Assembly: GCA_035534615.1 (NCBI GenBank)
Contig: DATLRO010000085.1
Span: forward strand, 1 to 17,587
Origin: JAGWRA01 sp035534615
Lineage (GTDB): Bacteria > Acidobacteriota > Vicinamibacteria > Vicinamibacterales > CAVVIG01
Reading direction: 5' to 3'
Length of the DNA: 17,587 nucleotides
Shown here: positions 1 through 7,781 of the stretch, piece by piece
How positions within the stretch are numbered: the stretch's first letter is position 1
Layout of the letters: every line of letters starts with the position of its first letter
Translations under genes and position numbers: made by a program
Notes under the pieces: generated by a model
Told to the model about the DNA's origin: nothing
The model's database searches: none
What the model saw: only the letters and a program-made list of their open reading frames with translations

Positions 1-1227
<1,227 letters not shown>

Positions 1228-1271
1228 GCCTCCGTCTGCGCCTGCCGGCCCTGGCGACACACACGTCGCCG

Positions 1272-1309
1272 GCCGCCGGCTGATCGGAGAGGCGTGAACG
1301 GCCGGCGGC
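1272..1309 (-). promoter_or_regulatory. 9-bp inverted repeat between acpP and fabF
   Basis: GCCGCCGGC (1272-1280) and GCCGGCGGC (1301-1309) are perfect complements separated by 20 bases, within the 95-base acpP-fabF gap. There is no T-run. A stem here could partially stop transcription or mark an mRNA end that keeps acpP transcript more abundant than fabF. This is inference. Confidence 0.4.
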
Positions 1310-1322
1310 TCCGGGCGGGGTG

Positions 1323-1565
1323 CTACTTCTTCGTCTTGGCGTGCGACTCGATGTATTCGATTGCTTCCTTCACGCGCGTGATCTTCTCGGCGTCCTCGTC
1401 CGGGATCTCGATCCCGAACTCCTCTTCGAACGCCATCACGAGCTCCACGGTGTCCAGCGAATCGGCGCCGAGGTCGTCCACGAACGACGCATCCGGCGTC
1501 ACTTCTTCCTCGTCCACGCCGAGCTGTTCCACGATGATGCTCTTCACTTTGTCGGTAACCGCCAT
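1323..1565 (-). CDS. acpP: acyl carrier protein
   Basis: This small acidic protein carries acyl intermediates on a 4'-phosphopantetheine arm during fatty-acid and phospholipid synthesis. It has 80 residues, the normal size. The phosphopantetheine attachment serine is Ser36 in DDLGADSLDTVEL, followed by the acidic helix II (VMAFEEEFGIEIPDED) that binds partner enzymes. The start is well supported by an AGGAGG located five bases before the ATG; this Shine-Dalgarno overlaps the stop region of fabG, nine bases upstream. The C-terminus is lysine-rich (AKTKK). It sits between fabG and fabF, the usual arrangement. Confidence 0.98.
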   Translation of the reverse strand: MAVTDKVKSIIVEQLGVDEEEVTPDASFVDDLGADSLDTVELVMAFEEEFGIEIPDEDAEKITRVKEAIEYIESHAKTKK

Positions 1566-1574
1566 GCCATCCTC

Positions 1575-2327
1575 CTACATGTACATCCCGCCGTTCACCG
1601 CCAGAACGTGCCCAGTAATATACGATGCCTCGTCCGACGCAAGAAAGCAGACGGCCGCCGCCACGTCCTCCGGCGTCCCGAGCCGCCCCAGCGGGATCTG
1701 CCCGGCCCACGACGCGCGGGCGTCCCCGGTGATCGCCCGCGTCATGTCCGTCTCGATGAGGCCAGGCGCGACGGCGTTCACGGTGATGTTCCGCGAAGCC
1801 AGCTCGCGCGCCAGCGCCTTGGTGAAGCCGATGAGCCCGGCCTTCGACGCCGCGTAGTTCGCCTGCCCCGCATTGCCCATCTGGCCGACGACCGACGTCA
1901 CCGTGACGATCCGTCCCCGGCGCTGTTTCAACATCGGCCGGAGCACCGCCTGGGTGCACGTGAAGGCGGCCGTCAGGTTCGTGTCCAGCACGGCGTCCCA
2001 GTCCGCGCGCTTCATCCGCATCAGGAGCTGGTCGCGCGCGATGCCGGCATTGCTGACGAGCACGTCGATCCGGCCGTGCCGCTCGAGCACGCCGCCGACC
2101 AGCGCCTCGACGCTCGCCGTGTCGGTGACGTCCAGCGTGCCGGCCTCGGCGCGCCCCCCGGCGGCGGTGATCGCCGCCACGGTCTCCTGCGCGTGATCGC
2201 CGCGGGCGGCCGCCACGACCAGCGCGCCGCGGGCCGCCAGCATGACGGCGATCGCGCGGCCGATCCCGCGGGACGCCCCGGTCACAATCGCGACGTTGTC
2301 CGAGCGCTGATCGGTGCTCGCCATCAT
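1575..2327 (-). CDS. fabG: 3-oxoacyl-ACP reductase (FabG)
   Basis: This is an NADPH-dependent short-chain dehydrogenase that reduces 3-oxoacyl-ACP to 3-hydroxyacyl-ACP, the first reduction of each elongation cycle. It has 250 residues, normal for the family. Visible motifs are the TGASRGIG nucleotide-binding loop (16-23), SNAG (92-95), and the catalytic residues Asn117, Ser145, Tyr158 and Lys162 in YAASK. The C-terminal part has VNAVAPGLIETDMT and ends with the usual ITGHVLAVNGGMYM. Two ATG codons are adjacent at the start (2327 and 2324), neither with a strong Shine-Dalgarno. It lies 58 bases downstream of fabD and nine bases upstream of acpP, so co-transcription is likely. Because many SDRs look alike, the assignment to FabG also rests on operon context. 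Confidence 0.96.
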   Translation of the reverse strand: MMASTDQRSDNVAIVTGASRGIGRAIAVMLAARGALVVAAARGDHAQETVAAITAAGGRAEAGTLDVTDTASVEALVGGVLERHGRIDVLVSNAGIARDQLLMRMKRADWDAVLDTNLTAAFTCTQAVLRPMLKQRRGRIVTVTSVVGQMGNAGQANYAASKAGLIGFTKALARELASRNITVNAVAPGLIETDMTRAITGDARASWAGQIPLGRLGTPEDVAAAVCFLASDEASYITGHVLAVNGGMYM

Positions 2328-2385
2328 TCAGTCCCGATGGGGCCCATCGCCGTCGGTGGCCGGCGCTGACGCTCCGAATCCCGAC

Positions 2386-3321
2386 CTACAGGAGGTCGCG
2401 CGCCAGCGCCTCGGCCGCCGCCGCGCCGTCGGGGCCGTCGACGCTCACCACCCGGGCATCGCGATCGATCTTGCGCGCCAGCGCGCTCAGGACGGCCCCC
2501 GGACCCACTTCAACATACGCGCGGACGCCTTCGGACGCAAGACGCCGCATGACCGCTTCCCATTGCACGGGGGCCGACACCTGGCGCACGAGCGCCTCGA
2601 TGGCCGACGCCGCGTCGCGCTTCGGCTCCGCATCCACGTTGGCGACAATCGGCACGCGCGGGGAAGAGACGGCCAGCGCGCGCAGGTCGGGCGCCAGCCG
2701 CGCCTCGGCCGGCTGCATCAGCGCGCAGTGGAACGGCGCGCTGACGGGCAGCGCCACGACCCGCTTCGCCCCGAGCGCCTTCGCGCGCTCGCCGGCCCGG
2801 CGCACGGCCTCCCGCGCCCCGGCGATGACCACCTGGCCCGCGCCGTTGAGATTCGCCGGGCTCACGACCTCGCCTTCCGCCGCCTCCGCGCACGCCTGCG
2901 CCACGAGCCCCGCCTCGAGGCCGAGCACGGCCGCCATCGCCCCGGCGCCGACCGGCACGGCCTCCTGCATGTACCGGCCGCGCCGGCGGACGATGCGCAG
3001 CGCATCGACGAAGCTGAACGTGCCGGCCGCCACGTTGGCGGCGTACTCGCCGAGGCTGTGACCGGCGACGAAAACCGGCGCCAGCCCGCGCGACACGAGC
3101 AGGCGGTGCGCGGCGATGCTCACGGCGAGAATGGCCGGCTGCGCATGTTCGGTCAGGGTCAGCCGATCCTCCGGCCCCTCGAAACACAGGCGGCTCAGCG
3201 GTTCGCCGAGCGCGGCGTCGGCCTCCGCGAACGTGTCGCGGCAGACCGGGAACGCCTCCGCGAGCGCCCGTCCCATCCCGACCTTCTGGGAGCCTTGTCC
3301 GGGGAAAATGAACGCGATCAA
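2386..3321 (-). CDS. fabD: malonyl-CoA:ACP transacylase (FabD)
   Basis: FabD transfers malonyl from CoA to ACP, supplying the two-carbon donor for elongation. The protein has 311 residues, standard length. It shows the N-terminal FPGQGSQ motif (6-12), the nucleophile Ser89 in GHSLGE, Arg114, and the catalytic His198 in SAPFHCALM, then the QW and VEVGPG motifs near the C-terminus. The start codon is TTG, giving the expected MIAFIFPGQGSQ N-terminus. That TTG overlaps the plsX stop in the four bases TTGA, so translation is probably coupled to plsX. In many bacteria fabH lies between plsX and fabD; here the four-base overlap excludes it. Confidence 0.97.
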   Translation of the reverse strand: MIAFIFPGQGSQKVGMGRALAEAFPVCRDTFAEADAALGEPLSRLCFEGPEDRLTLTEHAQPAILAVSIAAHRLLVSRGLAPVFVAGHSLGEYAANVAAGTFSFVDALRIVRRRGRYMQEAVPVGAGAMAAVLGLEAGLVAQACAEAAEGEVVSPANLNGAGQVVIAGAREAVRRAGERAKALGAKRVVALPVSAPFHCALMQPAEARLAPDLRALAVSSPRVPIVANVDAEPKRDAASAIEALVRQVSAPVQWEAVMRRLASEGVRAYVEVGPGAVLSALARKIDRDARVVSVDGPDGAAAAEALARDLL

Positions 3322-4328
3322 GAGTGGGCGACGGCGGCCGCAGCGATTTCCTGCTCGATCCGCGAAATGAAACGGTTAGTGGCGAACCGATAGGCCATCG
3401 CGACGGCGTTGCGCACGGCTTTCACCGACGAGCGGCCGTGTCCGACGATGCACAGCCCGGCGACCCCCAGCAGCGGGGCGCCGCCGTACTCCGAATAGTC
3501 GACCCGCTTCCGGAAGTGGCGGAGCGCCCGCCGCGTCAGCAGCGATCCCACGCGCATGGTCACCGTGCTGGACAGCTCGTCGCGCAGCAGATCCTCCACG
3601 ACCTCGACCAGCCCCTCGCTGATCTTCAGCGCGATGTTGCCCGTGAAGCCGTCGCACACGATCACGTCGGCCTGTCCGGTGTACACGTCGCGCGCCTCGA
3701 TGTTCCCGATGAAGTGCAGGCGGGAGGCCTTGAGCAGCTGGTGCGCCTCCCGGGTCAGCTCGTTGCCCTTCGTCTCTTCCTCGCCGATCGACAGCAGGCC
3801 GATCCGCGGACGATCGAGCCCGAACGCCACCTTCGCGTACATCCCGCCCATCACGCCGAACTGCAGCAGGTGCGCGGGCCGGCATTCCACGTTGGCCCCC
3901 GCATCCAGCAGCACCGCCGGCCGGTGCCGGGTCGGCACGGCCGCCGCCAGGGCCGGCCGGTCGACGCCCGGCAGCACGCCGAACACCGCATGGGCCGTCA
4001 CCACCGACGCGCCGGTGTGCCCGGCGCTGAACAGCGCCGCCGCGTCCCCGCGGGCCACCGCCTCGGCCGCCACCCGAATCGAGGCCCGCGGCTTCCGCCG
4101 CAGGGCCGCCGTGGGCGGCTCGGCCATGTCGACCACGTCGGTCGCGTCCAGCAGGCCGACATCCAGGCGCCCGGCGTCCGGGTACCGCGCCAGCTCCGCT
4201 TCGAGCCGCGCGCGCGGGCCGGCCAGCAGGACGCCCAGGTCCAGATGGCGTGCCGCCGCCAGCGCCCCCTCGACGATCGTCCCGGGGCCGAAGTCACCGC
4301 CCATCGCGTCCACGGCAATCCGGATCAT
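3318..4328 (-). CDS. plsX: phosphate acyltransferase PlsX
   Basis: PlsX converts acyl-ACP and phosphate to acyl-phosphate, the donor for PlsY, and so links fatty-acid synthesis to phospholipid synthesis at the cytoplasmic face of the membrane. I place the start at the ATG at 4328, giving MIRIAVDAMGGDFGPG and 336 residues, the family's usual length. A longer open frame up to 4451 would overlap the end of rpmF and adds an unconserved arginine- and glycine-rich stretch. Motifs visible are DAMGGD (N-terminus), HTGASV, FIGNIEARD, and VCDGFTGNIALK with an YSEYGGAPLLG segment near the C-terminus. It starts 65 bases after rpmF and ends overlapping fabD by four bases. Confidence 0.96.
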   Translation of the reverse strand: MIRIAVDAMGGDFGPGTIVEGALAAARHLDLGVLLAGPRARLEAELARYPDAGRLDVGLLDATDVVDMAEPPTAALRRKPRASIRVAAEAVARGDAAALFSAGHTGASVVTAHAVFGVLPGVDRPALAAAVPTRHRPAVLLDAGANVECRPAHLLQFGVMGGMYAKVAFGLDRPRIGLLSIGEEETKGNELTREAHQLLKASRLHFIGNIEARDVYTGQADVIVCDGFTGNIALKISEGLVEVVEDLLRDELSSTVTMRVGSLLTRRALRHFRKRVDYSEYGGAPLLGVAGLCIVGHGRSSVKAVRNAVAMAYRFATNRFISRIEQEIAAAAVAHS

Positions 4329-4393
4329 CGATGCGATCCCGCCGCCCGAGGCACGCAACCGAGGTCCCCGCGCCTCGCCGGGGCGGCCGACAG

Positions 4394-4576
4394 CTAGTCT
4401 TCCTTGACCGCGTGCGCCTGCCGGCCGCGGTAGTATCCGCAGTGCGGGCACACAATGTGCGGCGGCTTGGGTTCATGACACTGCGGGCACTCGCCGACCG
4501 CCACCGGATCGAGCGCATCGTGCGTCCGGCGCTTGGCCGTGCGGGTCTTCGAATGTCGACGTTTGGGATTAGGCAT
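4394..4576 (-). CDS. rpmF: 50S ribosomal protein bL32
   Basis: This is a 60-residue basic ribosomal protein of the large subunit. It begins MPNPKRRHSKTRTAKRRTHD, the typical bL32 N-terminus. Four cysteines (30, 33, 43 and 46, as CPQC and CPHC) form the zinc-ribbon version (C+ form), so this organism uses the zinc-dependent paralogue, at least from this locus. The start ATG overlaps the end of the upstream yceD frame by eight bases (ATGCCTAA), which implies translational coupling. The yceD-rpmF-plsX order is widely conserved and ties ribosome synthesis to lipid synthesis. Confidence 0.98.
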   Translation of the reverse strand: MPNPKRRHSKTRTAKRRTHDALDPVAVGECPQCHEPKPPHIVCPHCGYYRGRQAHAVKED

Positions 4577-5120
4577 CGTCGTCCTTCTTGATCGCGCGCA
4601 GAGCCGCCAGCCGGGGATCTTCCCACACCGGGCGGCACGTGCAGGTGCTCCGATTCAGGTTCGTGCCGCACACCGGGCACAGGCCCCGGCACGCCTCGCT
4701 GCAGAGCGGCTTCATCGGCAGCGCCAGGTAGAACTGTTCGCGCATCAGCTGGCCGAGATCGATCGTCTCCTCCTCGTAGAACGCGGACGTCAGATCGTCC
4801 GCGCCGAGTTCGACCTCGACTTCCTCAGCCCCGGCGCCCGCCTCCGCCTGTCCCGGCTGGGGCAGGTAGCGCAGATCGAACGCGGCGTCGACCGGAATCC
4901 GGAACGGCTCCAGGCATCGACTGCACTTCAGCTCGATCGTCGCCGTCGTCCGGCCGACGAGACGATAGTGGACGCCGTCCTTGTCCAGATCGAACGTCAG
5001 ATCGACCGGGCCCACCACGGTGAACTCGTCCTGGCTGGCGTCGAACGCCGCCGGCTCGTATACGCGGGAGAAGTGTTCGTGCGCCCGCGCGCCTCGTATC
5101 GTTCGCAGATTCAGGAGCAT
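4569..5120 (-). CDS. yceD: YceD/DUF177 family protein (rRNA/L32-linked)
   Basis: This is a member of the DUF177 (YceD) family, which is almost always encoded directly before rpmF and has been linked to 23S rRNA accumulation; its biochemical role is not well defined. I set the start at the ATG at 5120, giving MLLNLRTIRGA and 183 residues, matching the family N-terminus. An upstream extension to 5195 would run across the promoter-like element. The protein has CSRC in the middle and a C-terminal cysteine cluster (CSEACRGLCPVCG then CTC) that may bind a metal, followed by a basic DPRLAALRAIKK segment typical of the family. There is no strong Shine-Dalgarno. It is the first gene of the fatty-acid operon and overlaps rpmF by eight bases. 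Confidence 0.93.
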   Translation of the reverse strand: MLLNLRTIRGARAHEHFSRVYEPAAFDASQDEFTVVGPVDLTFDLDKDGVHYRLVGRTTATIELKCSRCLEPFRIPVDAAFDLRYLPQPGQAEAGAGAEEVEVELGADDLTSAFYEEETIDLGQLMREQFYLALPMKPLCSEACRGLCPVCGTNLNRSTCTCRPVWEDPRLAALRAIKKDDDA

Positions 5121-5131
5121 CGGCCATCGGA

Positions 5132-5157
5132 CTGCCCGGAATTCCGCCCGCGGGCAG
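5132..5157 (-). promoter_or_regulatory. 5'-terminal stem-loop in the fab operon leader
   Basis: CTGCCCG and CGGGCAG (5132-5138 and 5151-5157) form a perfect 7-bp stem with a 12-base loop. The loop side includes part of the 10-base palindrome CGGAATTCCG (5137-5146). On the transcript predicted from the TATACT promoter the stem would begin within the first few bases. It could protect the 5' end, or the palindrome could be a protein-binding site; neither is shown by sequence alone. Confidence 0.4.
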
Positions 5158-5164
5158 ACCCATG

Positions 5165-5173
5165 AGTATACCA
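5165..5173 (-). promoter_or_regulatory. extended -10 promoter of the yceD-rpmF-plsX-fab operon
   Basis: On the minus strand the 90-base gap between the dGTPase-like gene and yceD contains TGG followed by TATACT (5170-5165), an extended -10 element with five of six consensus bases. No good -35 hexamer sits 16-18 bases upstream, which is compatible with an extended -10 promoter. The inferred transcription start is about 5158-5161, leaving a leader of about 40 bases before yceD. Prediction only. Confidence 0.6.
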
Positions 5174-5210
5174 CTATCACGGACCGGCCCAGCATCCGGG
5201 CGTCAATCCG

Positions 5211-6269
5211 TCAATCCCAGCGGGCCGCTTCCAGCAGCCCCACCCATGGTTTCGGGACGAACAGTTGCTCGAACAGCCGGACGGCGTACCGATCGGTCAT
5301 CCCGGCCACGAAGTCGCAGGCCGCAGTGTCGAGCCCGTCGGCCTCGACCGTCGGCCCATCCAGGAACTCGTCCGGCCGTTCGCGGACCTTCTCCCACAGC
5401 CCGCCCAGGATGCCGGTCGCCTTGCGGAACTCGACCGTGGACACCTCGTTCTCGTAGACCGCCTCGAACAGGAACTCGCGGAGGGCCAGCGTGGCCTCGA
5501 GGACGTCGCCGCCCATCCGGATCTCGGTCAGATCGCCCCGGAGCGTCTCGGTGACCACGTCTTTCACCATCGTGGCAATCCGCGCCGACGGCGTGTCCCC
5601 GAGCCGCCGGACGGGCGCCTGCGGGAGGTCGGCCGGCCGGAACAGCCCGGCCCGCACGGCGTCGTCGATGTCGTGGTTCACGTACGCGATCAGATCGGCC
5701 ACCCGGGCAATCTGCCCCTCCAGCGTCGCCGCCCGCTTGTCGGGCGGCACCCCGACCGGGGCCCCCGACTTCCCCTTCGAATGCTTCGCGATGCCGTCGC
5801 GCACTTCCCAGGTGAGGTTCAGCCCGTGGCGATCGTTCTCCAGGACGTCGACGATGCGGAGGCTCTGCTCGTAGTGATTGAACCCGCCAGGCACGAGGTC
5901 CTGCAGCACCCGCTCGCCGGCGTGACCGAACGGCGTATGGCCGAGATCGTGGCCGAGCGCGATCGCCTCGGTCAGTTCCTCGTGCAGGCGCAGCACCTTG
6001 GCGATGGTGCGCGCAATCTGCGAAACCTCGAGCGTGTGCGTCAGGCGCGTGCGGTAGTGATCGCCGGTCGGCGCGAAGAAGACCTGCGTCTTGTGCTTCA
6101 GCCGCCGGAACGCCTTGCAGTGGATGATCCGGTCGCGGTCGTGCTGAAACGCCGGGCGGACGTCATCCTCCGTCTCGGGCCGAAGCCGTCCCCGGGTGCC
6201 GGCGCTCAGCGCCGCCTGGGGCGCCAGAATCTGACGTTCGCGCTGCTCGAGCTCTTCGCGGATGGTCAA
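5211..6269 (-). CDS. deoxyguanosinetriphosphate triphosphohydrolase-like protein (HD domain)
   Basis: This is a dGTPase-family HD-domain phosphohydrolase, expected to split dNTPs into deoxynucleoside and triphosphate. Numbered from the chosen start, the metal ligands are visible as His78 in RLTHTLEV, His107-Asp108 in ALGHDLGHTPFGHAGE, and a later Asp in the ADLIAYVNHDIDD helix. The N-terminal DRDRIIHCKAFRRLKHKTQVF signature is also clear. I chose the TTG at 6269 (MTIREELEQRE, 352 residues) because AAGAAGG lies five bases upstream; an alternative TTG at 6284 adds five residues. It follows deoB by about 35 bases, and an octamer repeat forms the junction. The protein belongs to the shorter class often annotated as dGTPase-like, so the exact dNTP preference is not known. 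Confidence 0.92.
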   Translation of the reverse strand: MTIREELEQRERQILAPQAALSAGTRGRLRPETEDDVRPAFQHDRDRIIHCKAFRRLKHKTQVFFAPTGDHYRTRLTHTLEVSQIARTIAKVLRLHEELTEAIALGHDLGHTPFGHAGERVLQDLVPGGFNHYEQSLRIVDVLENDRHGLNLTWEVRDGIAKHSKGKSGAPVGVPPDKRAATLEGQIARVADLIAYVNHDIDDAVRAGLFRPADLPQAPVRRLGDTPSARIATMVKDVVTETLRGDLTEIRMGGDVLEATLALREFLFEAVYENEVSTVEFRKATGILGGLWEKVRERPDEFLDGPTVEADGLDTAACDFVAGMTDRYAVRLFEQLFVPKPWVGLLEAARWD

Positions 6270-6277
6270 GGGGACCT

Positions 6278-6309
6278 TCTTCAATTCTCTAATTCTTCAA
6301 TTCTTCAAT
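6278..6309 (-). repeat. four-unit octamer tandem repeat at the deoB/dGTPase junction
   Basis: On the minus strand this stretch reads as four consecutive 8-base units: ATTGAAGA, ATTGAAGA, ATTAGAGA and ATTGAAGA. Three are identical and one carries two changes. It is strikingly AT-rich for this window. It contains the last bases of deoB (TGA stop at 6307-6305) and runs directly into the AAGG that serves as ribosome binding site of the next gene. The unit contains GAAGA, a weak Shine-Dalgarno-like sequence. Confidence 0.85.
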
Positions 6310-7480
6310 CCGTCATCGATGCCAGAAACCCCGTCCCGTGGGCGAGCGGCGCGACGCCGAACAGGGCCGCCAGCGTCTGCCCCAGATCAGCGAAGGTCGC
6401 CCGCGTTCCGAGATCCACGCCGGCCCGCACCCGCGCGCCGGTCGCCAGCAGCGGCACGTACTCGCGGGTGTGATCCGTGCCGGGCGTCGTCGGATCGTTC
6501 CCGTGATCGGCCGTCACGACCAGCAGGTCGTCCTGGCGCAGCCGCGGCAGCAGCGCCTCGAGCCGGTCGTCGAACCGCTCCAGATTGGCCGCATAGCCGG
6601 CCACGTCGTTGCGGTGTCCGTAGACCGTATCAAAATCGACGAGGTTCGCAAAGATCAGTCCGTCGGTCCCCCCGGAAACGTGCCGCAGCACCTCGTCCAT
6701 TCCCTGCTCGTCGTTGCGGGTGTGGATGGCGTGCGAGATGCCGCGGCCGGCGAACAAATCCTCGATTTTCCCGATGGCCGTCACCGGCACCCCGGCCTCC
6801 GTCAGCCGGTCGAGCAGCGTGCCGGCGGGCGGCGGCACGGCGAAGTCGCGCCGGGCCGCCGTGCGGTGGTATGCGCCGGGCCCGCCGACGAACGGCCTGG
6901 CAATCACCCGGCCGACGCCGAGCTCGCCGGTCGCCATCTCGTAGGCGATCGCGCACAGGCGATACAGCTCGTCGACCGGAATCACCGCCTCGTGCGCGGC
7001 GATCTGCAGCACGCTGTCGGCCGACGTGTAGACGATCGGCGCGCCGGTGCGCTCGTGCTCGGCGCCGAGGGCGTCGATGATCGCCGTCCCCGACGCCACG
7101 CAGTTCCCGAGCACCGGCCGGCCGATGCGGGCCGTGAAGTGGTCGATGAACGCCGCCGGGAAGCCGAGCGGGTAGACGCGGAACGGCCGCTCCGGCACGA
7201 CCCCGGCCAGCTCCCAGTGCCCGGTGACCGAATCCTTGCCGGCCGACAGCTCGGCCATGCGCCCGACGGCCGCGCGGGGCGGATCGGGCGGCGGCGCGCC
7301 GCCGAGGGCGACCAGCCGCCCCAGCCCGAGCGCGCGGAGCGCCGGCACGCGGAGCGGCACCTGCGCGGCAACGTGCCCGAGCGTATCGGCACCGGCATCG
7401 CCGTAGGCGGCGGCATCGGGCAACGCGCCGATGCCGGCTCCATCCAGCACGATCACGACGGCACGACGGAACGGACGCAT
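6305..7480 (-). CDS. deoB: phosphopentomutase (DeoB)
   Basis: DeoB interconverts ribose-1-phosphate or deoxyribose-1-phosphate with the 5-phosphate forms in nucleoside salvage. It has 391 residues, normal length. The alkaline-phosphatase-superfamily metal motifs are present: VLDGAGIGALPDA (11-23), GADTLGH, and the C-terminal VTADHGNDPTTPGTDHTRE. The nucleophile region reads GKDSVTGHWE with Ser84 where well-known DeoB proteins have a phosphorylated threonine (GKDT). The YTSADSVLQIAAHE segment is typical. The ATG at 7480 has no clear Shine-Dalgarno. It is 40 bases downstream of hfq and upstream of the dNTPase, so the pair forms a nucleotide-metabolism unit. Confidence 0.97.
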   Translation of the reverse strand: MRPFRRAVVIVLDGAGIGALPDAAAYGDAGADTLGHVAAQVPLRVPALRALGLGRLVALGGAPPPDPPRAAVGRMAELSAGKDSVTGHWELAGVVPERPFRVYPLGFPAAFIDHFTARIGRPVLGNCVASGTAIIDALGAEHERTGAPIVYTSADSVLQIAAHEAVIPVDELYRLCAIAYEMATGELGVGRVIARPFVGGPGAYHRTAARRDFAVPPPAGTLLDRLTEAGVPVTAIGKIEDLFAGRGISHAIHTRNDEQGMDEVLRHVSGGTDGLIFANLVDFDTVYGHRNDVAGYAANLERFDDRLEALLPRLRQDDLLVVTADHGNDPTTPGTDHTREYVPLLATGARVRAGVDLGTRATFADLGQTLAALFGVAPLAHGTGFLASMTD

Positions 7481-7489
7481 GCGGGTGCC

Positions 7490-7506
7490 GCGCGCACGAC
7501 GCGCGC
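7490..7506 (-). promoter_or_regulatory. hairpin in the hfq-deoB spacer
   Basis: GCGCGC on each side of a 5-base loop (7490-7495 and 7501-7506) forms a strong stem inside the 40-base gap between hfq and deoB. There is no T-run on the minus strand, so it does not look like an intrinsic terminator. It may act as a processing or stability element, or be chance in G+C-rich DNA. Confidence 0.3.
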
Positions 7507-7520
7507 CGGACGGGACGGCC

Positions 7521-7781
7521 TCAGTTCTGGTGGGACGACGAGAGATAGTTGGTGACCGGTTTCGGCGTGCGGATGGCCGCGATCGCGTGCTTGAAGATCA
7601 TGAAGTCGGCGCCGTTCTCCTCGACGACGACGGCGAACCGGTCGAAGTTCTTGATACGGCCCTCGAAATCCCGGCCGTCCATCATGCGCACCGTGACGAT
7701 CAGCCGCTCGCGACGGGCGTAGTTGAGAAAGATATCCTGGATGTTCGGAATCGGGCCTTTCCCTTCCGAAGCGGGCGCCAT
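7521..7781 (-). CDS. hfq: RNA chaperone Hfq
   Basis: Hfq is the Sm-like hexameric RNA chaperone that pairs small RNAs with mRNAs. The chosen ATG at 7781 gives an 86-residue protein beginning MAPASEGKGPIPNIQDIFLN. The Sm1 motif spans roughly residues 18-54, with FLNYARRERLIVTV and GRIKNFDRFAVVVE, and the Sm2 motif has the diagnostic KHAI at 64-67. Gln15 occupies the usual proximal-face position. The C-terminal tail is short. A GGAGAGG lies five bases before the ATG, and the start shares one base with the miaA stop (TGATG), so it is translationally coupled. The miaA-hfq order is a classic pairing in many bacteria. A longer frame to 7865 only re-reads the end of miaA. Confidence 0.97.
   Translation of the reverse strand: MAPASEGKGPIPNIQDIFLNYARRERLIVTVRMMDGRDFEGRIKNFDRFAVVVEENGADFMIFKHAIAAIRTPKPVTNYLSSSHQN

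Noticed and set aside
4329..4451. N-terminal extension of PlsX
   Set aside because: It overlaps rpmF and is unconserved; MIRIAVDAMGGD is the expected start.
5202..5217. Tandem GTCAATCC repeat with TTGACG resembling a -35 box
   Set aside because: Only two units, and the nearest good -10 is about 30 bases away, too far for a standard promoter.
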